A DNA stretch of 5,355 nucleotides from Pseudomonadales bacterium (GCA_016765265.1 JAESQG010000250.1:3449-8803), one strand, 5' to 3'; shown: positions 1-4,941, counted from the first letter of the stretch. Made by a program: numbers and translations. Notes: generated from the letters alone by a model not told the origin.

Positions 1-213
1 CAAGATATAGATGTGTTAGCGGTTATTCTGGGTGAAAATAATTACATACTAGGTCACCAGGCGAGTTCATACGATGCTATCGTATATGGTTTTTTAGCGA
101 ATGTGTTATATCCTCCGTTTCAAACTAGCTTGAGCAGTACTTTAAAGAAGCATGCAAACTTGATTGCCTATTGCGAGCGGATCAAGTCTGCGTATTTTGC
201 GGAAATTCAGTAG
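1..213 (+). CDS. C-terminal end of a glutathione S-transferase-fold protein (partial)
   Basis: The frame is open from the first base and ends at TAG 211-213, giving the last 70 residues of a protein that begins outside the window. The residues fit the all-alpha C-terminal domain of GST-like proteins. YILG is followed by SSYDAIVYGFLANVL, where S-S-Y-D matches the S/T-x-x-D N-capping box of the GST core helix. The closing segment HANLIAYCERIKSAYF resembles the terminal helix of the metaxin/Failed-axon-connections-like bacterial GST group. From family knowledge such proteins are cytosolic and may be glutathione-dependent detoxification enzymes or simply GST-fold proteins of unknown substrate. 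The N-terminal thioredoxin-like domain that would carry the catalytic residue is not in the window, so activity cannot be judged. The gene is convergent with the HU gene, with 33 bases between their stop codons. Fold assignment is fairly sure; function is not. Confidence 0.72.
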   Translation, partial: QDIDVLAVILGENNYILGHQASSYDAIVYGFLANVLYPPFQTSLSSTLKKHANLIAYCERIKSAYFAEIQ

Positions 214-243
214 GGTTAAACCTGACTAGGGCTGAAACCTGAC
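211..243. repeat. Imperfect tandem duplication of a ~16-17 bp unit
   Basis: Two adjacent copies, 211-226 (tagggttaaacctgac) and 227-243 (tagggctgaaacctgac), share the exact 9-mer AAACCTGAC at 218-226 and 235-243. The first copy begins with the stop codon of the GST-like gene. The repeat fills almost the whole gap between the two convergent stop codons. A short potential hairpin (GGCT 245-248 / AGCC 253-256) follows but lacks a T-run, so I do not call a terminator here. Confidence 0.6.
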
Positions 244-246
244 GGG

Positions 247-639
247 CTATACAGCCATATCTTTCAATTTCTTTAAAGGGCGAATCTTAACCACGTTGCG
301 CGCGGGTTTCGCTTTAAATACGGTCTCTTCGCCAGTGAATGGATTGATACCTTTACGAGATTTGGTGGCAGGTTTTCGAACCACTGTGACTTTAAGAAGA
401 CCGGGAAGGGTAAACATGCCCGCACCACGTTTAACCACATGACGTTCGATGACCACACCCAACTCGTCAAAAACCGCTTGTACTTGTTTTTTACTCAGCT
501 CGGTGTTGTCCGCGATTTCAGTTAAGATTGCTGTTTTACTCATAGGGTCTTTTATGGCGGTTATTTTACGGGCCGGAGGTGCTGCCTTTTTAACTACTTT
601 TTTAACTGCCTTTTTCACTGGTTTTTTCTTAGCGGCCAT
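247..639 (-). CDS. HU/IHF-family DNA-binding protein with lysine-rich N-terminal tail
   Basis: A 130-residue nucleoid-associated protein. Residues 1-30 are a basic K/A/P/V tail with KK-x-x-KK periodicity (MAAKKKPVKKAVKK...). Residues 33-130 form an HU fold: an N-terminal helical dimerisation part (MSKTAILTEIADNTELSKKQVQAVFDEL in outline), then GMFTLPGLLKV, then the beta-arm with INPFTGE at 98-104. Pro100 is in the place of the DNA-intercalating proline of the usual RNPxTGE motif. HU proteins bind and bend DNA as dimers; the tail resembles histone-H1-like or AlgP-like tails and should add nonspecific DNA binding (inference). I chose ATG at 637-639 over the upstream ATG (13 codons longer) because AAGGA lies 7-8 bases upstream on the minus strand and because the basic tail begins there. 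The gene is transcribed toward the GST-like gene, with an AT-rich, repeat-bearing upstream region. Met33 could be an internal start giving a tail-less HU, but I see no strong SD for it. Confidence 0.9.
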   Translation of the reverse strand: MAAKKKPVKKAVKKVVKKAAPPARKITAIKDPMSKTAILTEIADNTELSKKQVQAVFDELGVVIERHVVKRGAGMFTLPGLLKVTVVRKPATKSRKGINPFTGEETVFKAKPARNVVKIRPLKKLKDMAV

Positions 640-668
640 ATGTAATTCCTTTAAGTCTCTATTGCTAA

Positions 669-688
669 AAATATTCAATTGAATATTT
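669..688. promoter_or_regulatory. 20-bp perfect palindrome upstream of the HU gene
   Basis: The half-site AAATATTCAA (669-678) is followed directly by its exact reverse complement (679-688). It lies 30-49 bases upstream of the chosen HU start codon, downstream of both candidate -10 elements. It would therefore sit in the mRNA leader, or act as an operator for a symmetric dimeric regulator. Autoregulation of HU-type genes is known in general, but nothing in the sequence names the regulator. Chance palindromes are more likely in AT-rich DNA, so function is not certain. Confidence 0.5.
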
Positions 689-700
689 GTTGGTTAAAAA

Positions 701-764
701 AATTTATAAAGTGGGATGCTAGTAATCGCTTGAAGAAGAAGTACCGATTACTAATTTATAAAGT
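701..764 (-). promoter_or_regulatory. Candidate HU promoter region: 12-bp direct repeat and 9-bp inverted repeat
   Basis: The exact 12-mer AATTTATAAAGT occurs at 701-712 and 753-764. Read on the minus strand, each copy gives ACTTTATAAATT, which contains TATAAA, a fair sigma70 -10 element (703-708 and 755-760). Upstream of the distal copy, TTGAAA (775-780) could be a -35 element; the spacing is 14 bases to TATAAA or 16 bases to the overlapping TAAATT (753-758). No good -35 accompanies the proximal copy. Between the copies lies a 9-bp inverted repeat, TAGTAATCG (720-728) and CGATTACTA (745-753), with a 16-base spacer. The layout suggests duplicated promoter elements or a regulator site. It is a prediction from motifs only. 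Confidence 0.42.
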
Positions 765-944
765 ATCGATTTAATTTCAATCCTCAGGAAGTGATATTAG
801 CCTGTATTTATAGTGTGAGAAGCGATTTTTTTAAAAAAAACGAAAAAAACTGGTTTTTCTAAAGATGAAATAGGGAATCGGCGTCTATTTGCCTTATTTT
901 AAGGTCTATTTACAGCATCACCATTGGTGATGATTAAAGAATAT

Positions 945-2144
945 TCATGTTTGGCGATTGCCATACTCTCTAATCGCATTATTGAAAACGCCGACCCATT
1001 TTTCACTAAATTGAGTACCCGCGCATTTATTAATTTCCAAAATGGCACGGACAAAGGGACGTTTCATCTGTGTTACGTGCGCGCGTTCATGGGTTCGTGC
1101 ATCAAAAGTATCGACAATAGCAATAATTTTTGCACCGACACAGATCTCTAGAGAAGTGAGTCCTTTAGGATAACCCCCACCATCAACACGCTCGTGATGT
1201 TGCAGTACCATTTCGGCGGCGTCATCCCAGCGTTGCATGCGGCGTAAAAGATCATAACCAGTGCGTGGGTGCGAGTGTATGATTCGCAGCTCGGCACTGG
1301 TAAGCTTGCCAGCTTTATGCAAAACATTGAGGGGCAAAAAAGCCATACCTATATCATGCATCAGAATCGCTGCAGAGAGCTGCATTGGGTCTACGGATGA
1401 GCGTCCACTTTCATTCATGGTTAATGCAATATCTAACATGCGGGCTGTGCGACCGGACCAATACTGGGAGCGTGACTCCAGAGGTTCTACGATGCTTTGG
1501 AAAAGTTTAAAATCTTTGTCATGCTCCATGTCATGTTGCTTTAATACTTTTATCAACTTTGATTCAGCTGATGGGATATTCTTTGTTGCAGTTTTGCGTT
1601 GATCTATGACCGGGAGTTTGGTTTTTGGATCAAGTAACAAGATCGCGTCACGAATGCTTTGATTAGTTTGATTCGGTTTAACAGTGACAATCTTTTTTAT
1701 TGCTTTGCAAATGAGCCCCACTCGTTTGGCACTTAGCGGAAGTTGCGTACCATCAATACGGGCTTGGACGGAAATTTTTGTGACATCCAGTGCTAGCAAT
1801 ATCACATCACTTAGGTTGGCGTCATAGTGTAGGCGCTGGGTTCTAATCGCATCAAGAACATCTTCTACACCTTGCAGAATGGGGGATATTTCCCTCATAT
1901 TAACGTAGATTAAATTGCCCTTAATCGTGTGCACAGAGCGAAACAAGTTGTTGAGTAAGGCTTGATCGTCAGGACTGTGCTCCAGTTGTATTAATACATG
2001 TTCACAGTGTTGATGAGTCTCGCGAAAATCAACAAAAAAATCCTCCATAATTTCCATGTCGATTCCGTCTGAAGCCCCTTGGGCAGGGGTTGGGACATCG
2101 GGCGAATCGCTGTCGGTTGACTGGAAATTGCGGGCAATAGCCAT
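945..2144 (-). CDS. HPt domain plus divergent HD-GYP domain protein (putative c-di-GMP phosphodiesterase)
   Basis: A 399-residue cytoplasmic signalling protein with no membrane segment. Residues ~28-130 form a histidine phosphotransfer domain with SVHTIKGN; His72 is the expected phosphoacceptor. A linker precedes the HD-GYP domain (~215-395): HDIG at 263-266, HSHP (His290 and His292), HH at 316-317, the DGGGYP signature at 321-326 and IVD with Asp345. HD-GYP enzymes hydrolyse cyclic di-GMP at a two- or three-metal site, so the protein may couple phosphorelay input to c-di-GMP turnover. Two usual residues differ: Lys after HDIG is Met267, and the early metal-binding His (normally GHSxRV) appears as Arg232 in SGRTAR. 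Start: ATG 2142-2144 has AAGG about 9 bases upstream, whereas the ATG three codons earlier (2151-2153) abuts that SD. No kinase or receiver gene lies nearby, so its partner is unknown. Confidence 0.88.
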   Translation of the reverse strand: MAIARNFQSTDSDSPDVPTPAQGASDGIDMEIMEDFFVDFRETHQHCEHVLIQLEHSPDDQALLNNLFRSVHTIKGNLIYVNMREISPILQGVEDVLDAIRTQRLHYDANLSDVILLALDVTKISVQARIDGTQLPLSAKRVGLICKAIKKIVTVKPNQTNQSIRDAILLLDPKTKLPVIDQRKTATKNIPSAESKLIKVLKQHDMEHDKDFKLFQSIVEPLESRSQYWSGRTARMLDIALTMNESGRSSVDPMQLSAAILMHDIGMAFLPLNVLHKAGKLTSAELRIIHSHPRTGYDLLRRMQRWDDAAEMVLQHHERVDGGGYPKGLTSLEICVGAKIIAIVDTFDARTHERAHVTQMKRPFVRAILEINKCAGTQFSEKWVGVFNNAIREYGNRQT

Positions 2145-2177
2145 GAGACACATCCTTGCTGTTTGGGGCTTTTTTTC

Positions 2178-2183
2178 AGTATA
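2178..2183 (-). promoter_or_regulatory. Candidate -10 element for the HPt-HD-GYP gene
   Basis: On the minus strand these bases read TATACT (5 of 6 to TATAAT), about 34 bases before the chosen start codon, giving a leader of roughly 25-30 bases. No good -35 hexamer stands 16-18 bases upstream, so the promoter may need an activator or the call may be wrong. Confidence 0.3.
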
Positions 2184-2215
2184 GGTACAGATTACGAGAC
2201 TGTGGGGTGATGGGC

Positions 2216-2245
2216 TTGGCCCAAGTGGCTATAAATCGTTATAAT
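2216..2245 (+). promoter_or_regulatory. Sigma70-type promoter for the zinc ribbon-aspS transcript
   Basis: A perfect -10 hexamer TATAAT (2240-2245) is preceded by TTGGCC (2216-2221, 4 of 6 to TTGACA) with an 18-base spacer. Transcription would begin near 2252, giving a leader of about 174 bases before the ATG at 2426. It is divergent from the HD-GYP promoter, so the two genes share a control region. There is no other comparably good promoter ahead of aspS. Confidence 0.6.
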
Positions 2246-2251
2246 GTCGCG

Positions 2252-2425
2252 CTTTGTGGACCATGTAGGTCAAGTATCGCATTAGGTTTGAGGTCGACGG
2301 ACCCCGAGTGAAATCCGGGTTCTAATTATAAATGTCTAATTATCAATTGCTTATGAAGTTAATGGTACTTTAGGCCCTAATGTAGTTATTAAAGGCACCC
2401 TTAATTAGCGGTTGGAGTATTTCGA
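2252..2425 (+). other. Long 5' leader with potential RNA structure, zinc ribbon-aspS transcript
   Basis: The predicted leader can form several short stems: GACC (2259-2262) with GGTC (2268-2271); GGTC (2292-2295) with GACC (2300-2303); and GACCCCG (2300-2306) with CGGGTTC (2316-2322, one mismatch, 9-base loop). The last two are mutually exclusive, which is the arrangement expected of a switch but also common by chance. TCTAATTAT is repeated at 2321-2329 and 2335-2343. No stem is followed by a T-run, I find no short leader peptide, and it matches no riboswitch or T-box I know. Confidence 0.3.
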
Positions 2426-2881
2426 ATGCCAATTTATGAATATCAATGTGAAGAGTGCAGTCATGAGCTTGAAGCATTACAAAAGATGAGTGACGACGCC
2501 TTAACGGATTGTCCTAATTGTGGGAAATCGGGGTTGCGTAAGTTAGTGTCCGCCAGTGCTTTTCGGCTAAAGGGCAGCGGCTGGTATGAAACTGATTTTA
2601 AGAACGATAAGCAAAAGAATTTGGCTAAAGACGATAAATCATCGAGCGGCGATTCTGCTTCCGATTCATCCTCCGAATCGTCATCCGCAGAAGGTAAGAA
2701 CAATGCCGCAGGCTCAAGCGCTGACAGCAAGGCGGCTGAAGGCAAATCAACTTCGGATAAGGCCGCAGCGAATAAGGACTCTGGCAGCAAAAGTGCTACA
2801 AAATCAGGTTCATCTGACAGTAGCTCTAGCAGTACTAAATCCGGCACCACGAAAACCAGCAGCACCAAAAAAAGTAGTTAG
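2426..2881 (+). CDS. FmdB-family zinc ribbon protein with Ser/Lys-rich tail
   Basis: A 151-residue protein beginning MPIYEYQCEECSHELEAL, the classic opening of the FmdB/CxxC_CxxC_SSSS zinc ribbon family. Cys8, Cys11, Cys29 and Cys32 form two CxxC knuckles expected to bind one zinc ion. The conserved KLVSASAFRLKGSGWYETDFK follows (about residues 39-59). Residues from about 65 to the end are a low-complexity, hydrophilic tail rich in Ser, Lys, Ala, Asp, Thr and Gly, predicted disordered; acidic-serine clusters come first and a K/T/S-rich segment ends it. The family's role is unclear; FmdB was named as a putative regulator in methylotroph amide metabolism. GGAG at 2414-2417, 8 bases before ATG, supports the start. 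aspS follows after 83 bases with no visible terminator, so the two are probably co-transcribed. The family is common immediately or nearly upstream of aspS in pseudomonads (recalled), with a DUF502 gene sometimes between; none is present here. Confidence 0.9.
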   Translation: MPIYEYQCEECSHELEALQKMSDDALTDCPNCGKSGLRKLVSASAFRLKGSGWYETDFKNDKQKNLAKDDKSSSGDSASDSSSESSSAEGKNNAAGSSADSKAAEGKSTSDKAAANKDSGSKSATKSGSSDSSSSSTKSGTTKTSSTKKSS

Positions 2882-2964
2882 AAATTTCATGGCTCTTGGA
2901 GCGAAAGTCTTCTTGAAGTCCTAAACTGAATATTCATCACGTTAGCGTATATAGGTGGAATGCC

Positions 2965-4341
2965 ATGCGAAGCCATTATTGTGGCCAAATAAATGAAACT
3001 TTAATCGATCAAACTGTTGAAGTTTGTGGCTGGGTCCACAATCGTCGCGATCACGGTGGCGTAATCTTTTTCGATCTTCGAGATCGTGATGGCATAGTAC
3101 AGGTTGTTTTTGATCCCGACACCGTTGAGGCCTTCTCGCTGGCGGAACGAGTAAGAGGCGAATTCGTTCTGCAAATCAAAGGCCGCGTGCGGTTTCGACC
3201 CGAAGGCACGATGAACCTGGAGATGCCAACGGGTAAGATAGAGATACTGGGCAAAGAGTTAACGGTATTAAATGCCTGCGAAACGCCGCCGTTCCAGCTA
3301 GATGAGCATCAACAAGTGGGTGAAGATGTGCGTCTACGGTATCGCTATTTGGATTTAAGGCGCCCGGAGATGTTGGAGCGATTTCGCTTTCGTTCTAAAT
3401 TGACCTCTGCGGTACGGCGCTTCCTGGATGAAAATGGCTTTATAGATGTTGAAACTCCCATCCTCACCAAGGCAACCCCTGAAGGGGCAAGAGATTATCT
3501 AGTGCCCAGTCGTACGCAGCCCGGTAGCTTTTTCGCCTTGCCCCAGTCACCCCAGTTGTTCAAGCAGCTTTTGATGGTCTCTGGTTTTGATCGTTATTAT
3601 CAGATTGCAAAGTGTTTTCGTGACGAAGACTTACGTGCAGATCGCCAGCCAGAATTCACGCAAATTGATATTGAAGCCTCTTTTGTAAATGAAGAGGAGA
3701 TCATGGAGTTAACTGAAACCATGATCAAAAAGCTATTTAGTGAACTGATGGATGTAGAGTTACCTGAATTCCCCCGGATGACCTTTGCCGATGCCATGCT
3801 GCGATTTGGCAGCGACAAACCGGATTTACGGATTCCCCTAGAGCTGACAGACGTGGGCGATTTGCTTCGAGATGCTAGCTTTAAGATTTTCTCTGCACCT
3901 GCCAATGATCCAAAAGGCCGAGTTGCGGCATTGAAAGTACCTGATGGCAATAAGTTAAGCCGTAAAGTAATTGATGGTTATACCCAATACGTGAGTATCT
4001 ATGGCGCTAAGGGGCTTGCTTACATAAAGGTGAATGACCACACAGCTGGACGTGATGGTTTGCAATCGCCCATAGTGAAAAACATTTCAGATGAAGCATT
4101 ACAAGCGATTTTAGATCGTACTGGTGCAGTGTCAGGAGATTTGATTTTCTTTGGCGCGGATAAGACTAAAATCGTCAATGAGGCGTTAGGGGCGCTCCGG
4201 GTTAAAGTGGGTCAAGACATGGGGTTGGTGAAAGCAGGCTGGGCACCCTTATGGGTTGTTGAGTTCCCCATGTTTGAGGAGCTGGACGGGGGTGGGTGGC
4301 ACCGTGCAGGTTGCCATGCTGGTCTTCGTAAACTCTTGTGA
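2965..4341 (+). CDS. aspS: Aspartyl-tRNA synthetase, bacterial type, 3'-truncated at a DNA junction
   Basis: AspRS charges tRNA-Asp with aspartate using ATP. Residues 1-~105 are the OB-fold anticodon-binding domain (MRSHYCGQIN, CGWVHNRRDHGGVIFFDLRD). Class II motif 1 ends near ETPILTKATPEGARDYLVPSR, and motif 2 is FRDEDLRADRQPEFTQID. The bacterial GAD insertion follows, from about GSDKPDLR to the segment before WVVEFPMFE. The sequence is family-like to about Trp445/His446, then reads 12 unrelated residues to TGA 4339-4341. Bacterial AspRS is about 590 residues, so some 140 are missing, including the HHPFT segment, the EVGGGSxRIH strand and motif 3 (GLDRL); the product should be inactive. AGGTGG at 2953-2958 precedes ATG by 6 bases. 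His30 and Gly81 match the P. aeruginosa pattern rather than E. coli Leu30/Lys81. Its usual downstream partners (yebC, ruvC) are absent. Confidence 0.93.
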   Translation: MRSHYCGQINETLIDQTVEVCGWVHNRRDHGGVIFFDLRDRDGIVQVVFDPDTVEAFSLAERVRGEFVLQIKGRVRFRPEGTMNLEMPTGKIEILGKELTVLNACETPPFQLDEHQQVGEDVRLRYRYLDLRRPEMLERFRFRSKLTSAVRRFLDENGFIDVETPILTKATPEGARDYLVPSRTQPGSFFALPQSPQLFKQLLMVSGFDRYYQIAKCFRDEDLRADRQPEFTQIDIEASFVNEEEIMELTETMIKKLFSELMDVELPEFPRMTFADAMLRFGSDKPDLRIPLELTDVGDLLRDASFKIFSAPANDPKGRVAALKVPDGNKLSRKVIDGYTQYVSIYGAKGLAYIKVNDHTAGRDGLQSPIVKNISDEALQAILDRTGAVSGDLIFFGADKTKIVNEALGALRVKVGQDMGLVKAGWAPLWVVEFPMFEELDGGGWHRAGCHAGLRKLL

Positions 4342-4435
4342 GCTGTACGCTGAAGAATGCGCCTTTTTCACTTTCGTTTTTCCAGATGGTTGCCGAGAGG
4401 CTTCCGTCTCTTAAGGTTTCGATTGGTTTTGCCAT
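4202..4435 (-). CDS. 5' fragment of a small accessory-element gene, fused to antisense aspS
   Basis: The start is convincing: ATG at 4433-4435 is preceded on the minus strand by AAAGGAG with a 6-base spacer, and a promoter-like pair lies just upstream. Residues 1-~44 (MAKPIETLRDGSLSATIWKN, ESEKGAFFSVQLTRVYEDQH, then GNLH) look like the N-terminus of a family of short proteins of unknown function that I recall from plasmids and integrative elements. That family typically has the pattern RDGxxxATIWxN...GxFYSVxxxRxYxDxxGN. From about residue 45 the frame enters aspS sequence in antisense and gives a proline-rich string of no family character, ending at 4202. The 77-residue ORF is therefore a hybrid and only about 4304-4435 is genuine gene. 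The natural C-terminus is lost, so the product is unlikely to work normally. Family recognition is from memory and moderate in certainty. Confidence 0.6.
   Translation of the reverse strand: MAKPIETLRDGSLSATIWKNESEKGAFFSVQLTRVYEDQHGNLHGATHPRPAPQTWGTQQPIRVPSLLSPTPCLDPL
4297..4309. other. Junction between chromosomal aspS and accessory DNA
   Basis: On the + strand, AspRS-like residues run to about Trp445/His446 (codons at 4297-4302). On the minus strand, the accessory gene starting at 4435 reads plausibly to about Asn42-His44 (codons at 4312-4304). Both coding sequences therefore change at nearly the same point, with little or no spacer. I see no terminal inverted repeats or target-site duplication beside it; the other end of any insertion would have to carry the aspS 3' part. 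The exact breakpoint is uncertain by several bases, since the short GGTGGCACC context could be microhomology. Confidence 0.7.
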
Positions 4436-4626
4436 TGGATACTCCTTTTGTTGGCGGTTTGTATACCTGACAAAGGGCGTGGCTCAAGCGAGGAGCGCAA
4501 GGGTTTGGTGCGGGCAGGAGTGAAACGACAACACGGGCCCTAGCGCTTTGAGTGGCTATGCCATTCTCAGGGAAACATTCAATCCGCTAAGAAAAAGGAG
4601 TGCGAGGGGAGCGAGAAAACAGTTAG
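4436..4626. other. Accessory DNA between two small genes
   Basis: Apart from the promoter-like pair at its left end, I see no supported gene. Reading frames here are short and of arbitrary composition. The stretch AACGACAACACGGGCCC (4524-4540) resembles AACGAAACAAGGGCCC at 4925-4940. An AAGGAG at 4594-4599 looks like a ribosome binding site but has no ATG at a suitable distance in an open frame. Confidence 0.4.
4460..4487 (-). promoter_or_regulatory. Candidate promoter for the truncated accessory gene
   Basis: On the minus strand TTGAGC (4482-4487) and TATACA (4460-4465) are separated by 16 bases; each matches the sigma70 consensus at 4 of 6 positions. Transcription would start near 4453, leaving a leader of about 18 bases that contains the AAAGGAG ribosome binding site. 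Transcription from here would run antisense into aspS. Confidence 0.4.
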
Positions 4627-4911
4627 GGGAAGGCGTTCAAGCGATTTGGCAAGCAGAACCAAAAAGCCAACGATGCGTACTATTATGAAAGTATGGAGCA
4701 TATTTTTTATGAAAACGGGGAGCAGTATGGAATTCGTGCATTCCAACCCAATAATCTGTCAGAGGTATTTTGTGTCTTTGGGAAGAATCGGCGGCAAAGT
4801 GGTTTTTACACCATATTCGACTGGGGACATGCGGAGGACAGAAGCGTCCTTCGCAGAGAAGTTTTCGCTCTTATTGAGCAAGATTTTCGGCAAGGCATAG
4901 GCCGAATTTAG
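4627..4911 (+). CDS. Unrecognised small protein, possibly missing its 5' end
   Basis: The frame is open from just after TAG 4624-4626 to TAG 4909-4911. The first in-frame ATG is at 4693, giving a 72-residue protein (MEHIFYENGEQYGIRAFQPN...). The 22 codons before it (GKAFKRFGKQNQKANDAYYY...) are also protein-like but contain no ATG, GTG or TTG. So either the short 4693 start is real, with only a weak GAAAG upstream, or this is a gene whose start was lost by truncation or frameshift. The product is soluble and mixed in charge, rich in aromatic residues (FDWGH, GFYTIF), and ends in a helical-looking stretch (SVLRREVFALIEQDF). There is no signal peptide, membrane segment or motif I can name. An overlapping frame (4646-4900) is open too, but its composition is less convincing. 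Whether this is expressed is uncertain. Confidence 0.38.
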   Translation, partial: GKAFKRFGKQNQKANDAYYYESMEHIFYENGEQYGIRAFQPNNLSEVFCVFGKNRRQSGFYTIFDWGHAEDRSVLRREVFALIEQDFRQGIGRI

Positions 4912-4941
4912 GCGACGAATTTGCAACGAAACAAGGGCCCA

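Larger units (their letters stand above)
640..944. other. AT-rich intergenic region between the HU and HPt-HD-GYP genes
   Basis: No convincing gene is present in these 305 bases. The part nearest the HU gene holds the palindrome and promoter-like repeats listed separately. The middle contains a homopolymeric block: T7 (826-832), A8 (833-840), CG, A7 (843-849), CTGG, T5 (854-858). On the minus strand the last part reads AAAAAC-CA-GTTTTT, a weak A/T hairpin followed by long T-runs, which could help end transcription of the HD-GYP gene or act as a curved or UP-like element for the HU gene. Nearer the HD-GYP stop are two small hairpins: CCTTA/TAAGG (892-904, flanked by GTCTATTT repeats at 883-890 and 904-911), and CATCACC/GGTGATG (916-932). 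Neither has an adjacent T-run. Confidence 0.55.

Noticed and set aside
916..932. CATCACC/GGTGATG hairpin as a terminator of the HD-GYP gene
   Set aside because: The stem is short and there is no T-run after it on either strand; I kept it only as part of the intergenic description.
1261..1602. Open + strand frames inside the HD-GYP gene (also 924-1151)
   Set aside because: They are antisense to a well-supported gene with intact domain motifs, have no good SD and no recognisable family character.
2290..2325. tRNA T-arm-like sequence ending in CCGGGTTC
   Set aside because: No acceptor stem, D-arm or anticodon arm can be built around it on either strand, so it is not a tRNA.
2461..2924. Overlapping frames in the zinc ribbon gene (minus 2461-2868, plus 2586-2924)
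   Set aside because: The low-complexity Ser/Lys codons leave other frames open by composition. The zinc ribbon frame has the four cysteines and the SD.
2927..2936. TGAATATTCA palindrome just upstream of aspS as an operator
   Set aside because: Ten symmetric AT-rich bases are easily found by chance, there is no flanking promoter with a sensible -35, and it matches no regulator site I know.
3051..3950. Minus-strand frames within aspS (3051-3254, 3600-3950)
   Set aside because: They are shadows of a clearly conserved synthetase; no SD and no family resemblance.
4338..4523. + strand frame opposite the truncated accessory gene
   Set aside because: It is antisense to a gene with a much better start signal and promoter, and its composition is not protein-like.
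4610..4660. Integron attC-like bases (GTTAGGGG, GTTCAAGCG)
   Set aside because: The paired R''/L''/L'/R' core sites and the imperfect inverted structure of an attC are missing, and no integrase is present.
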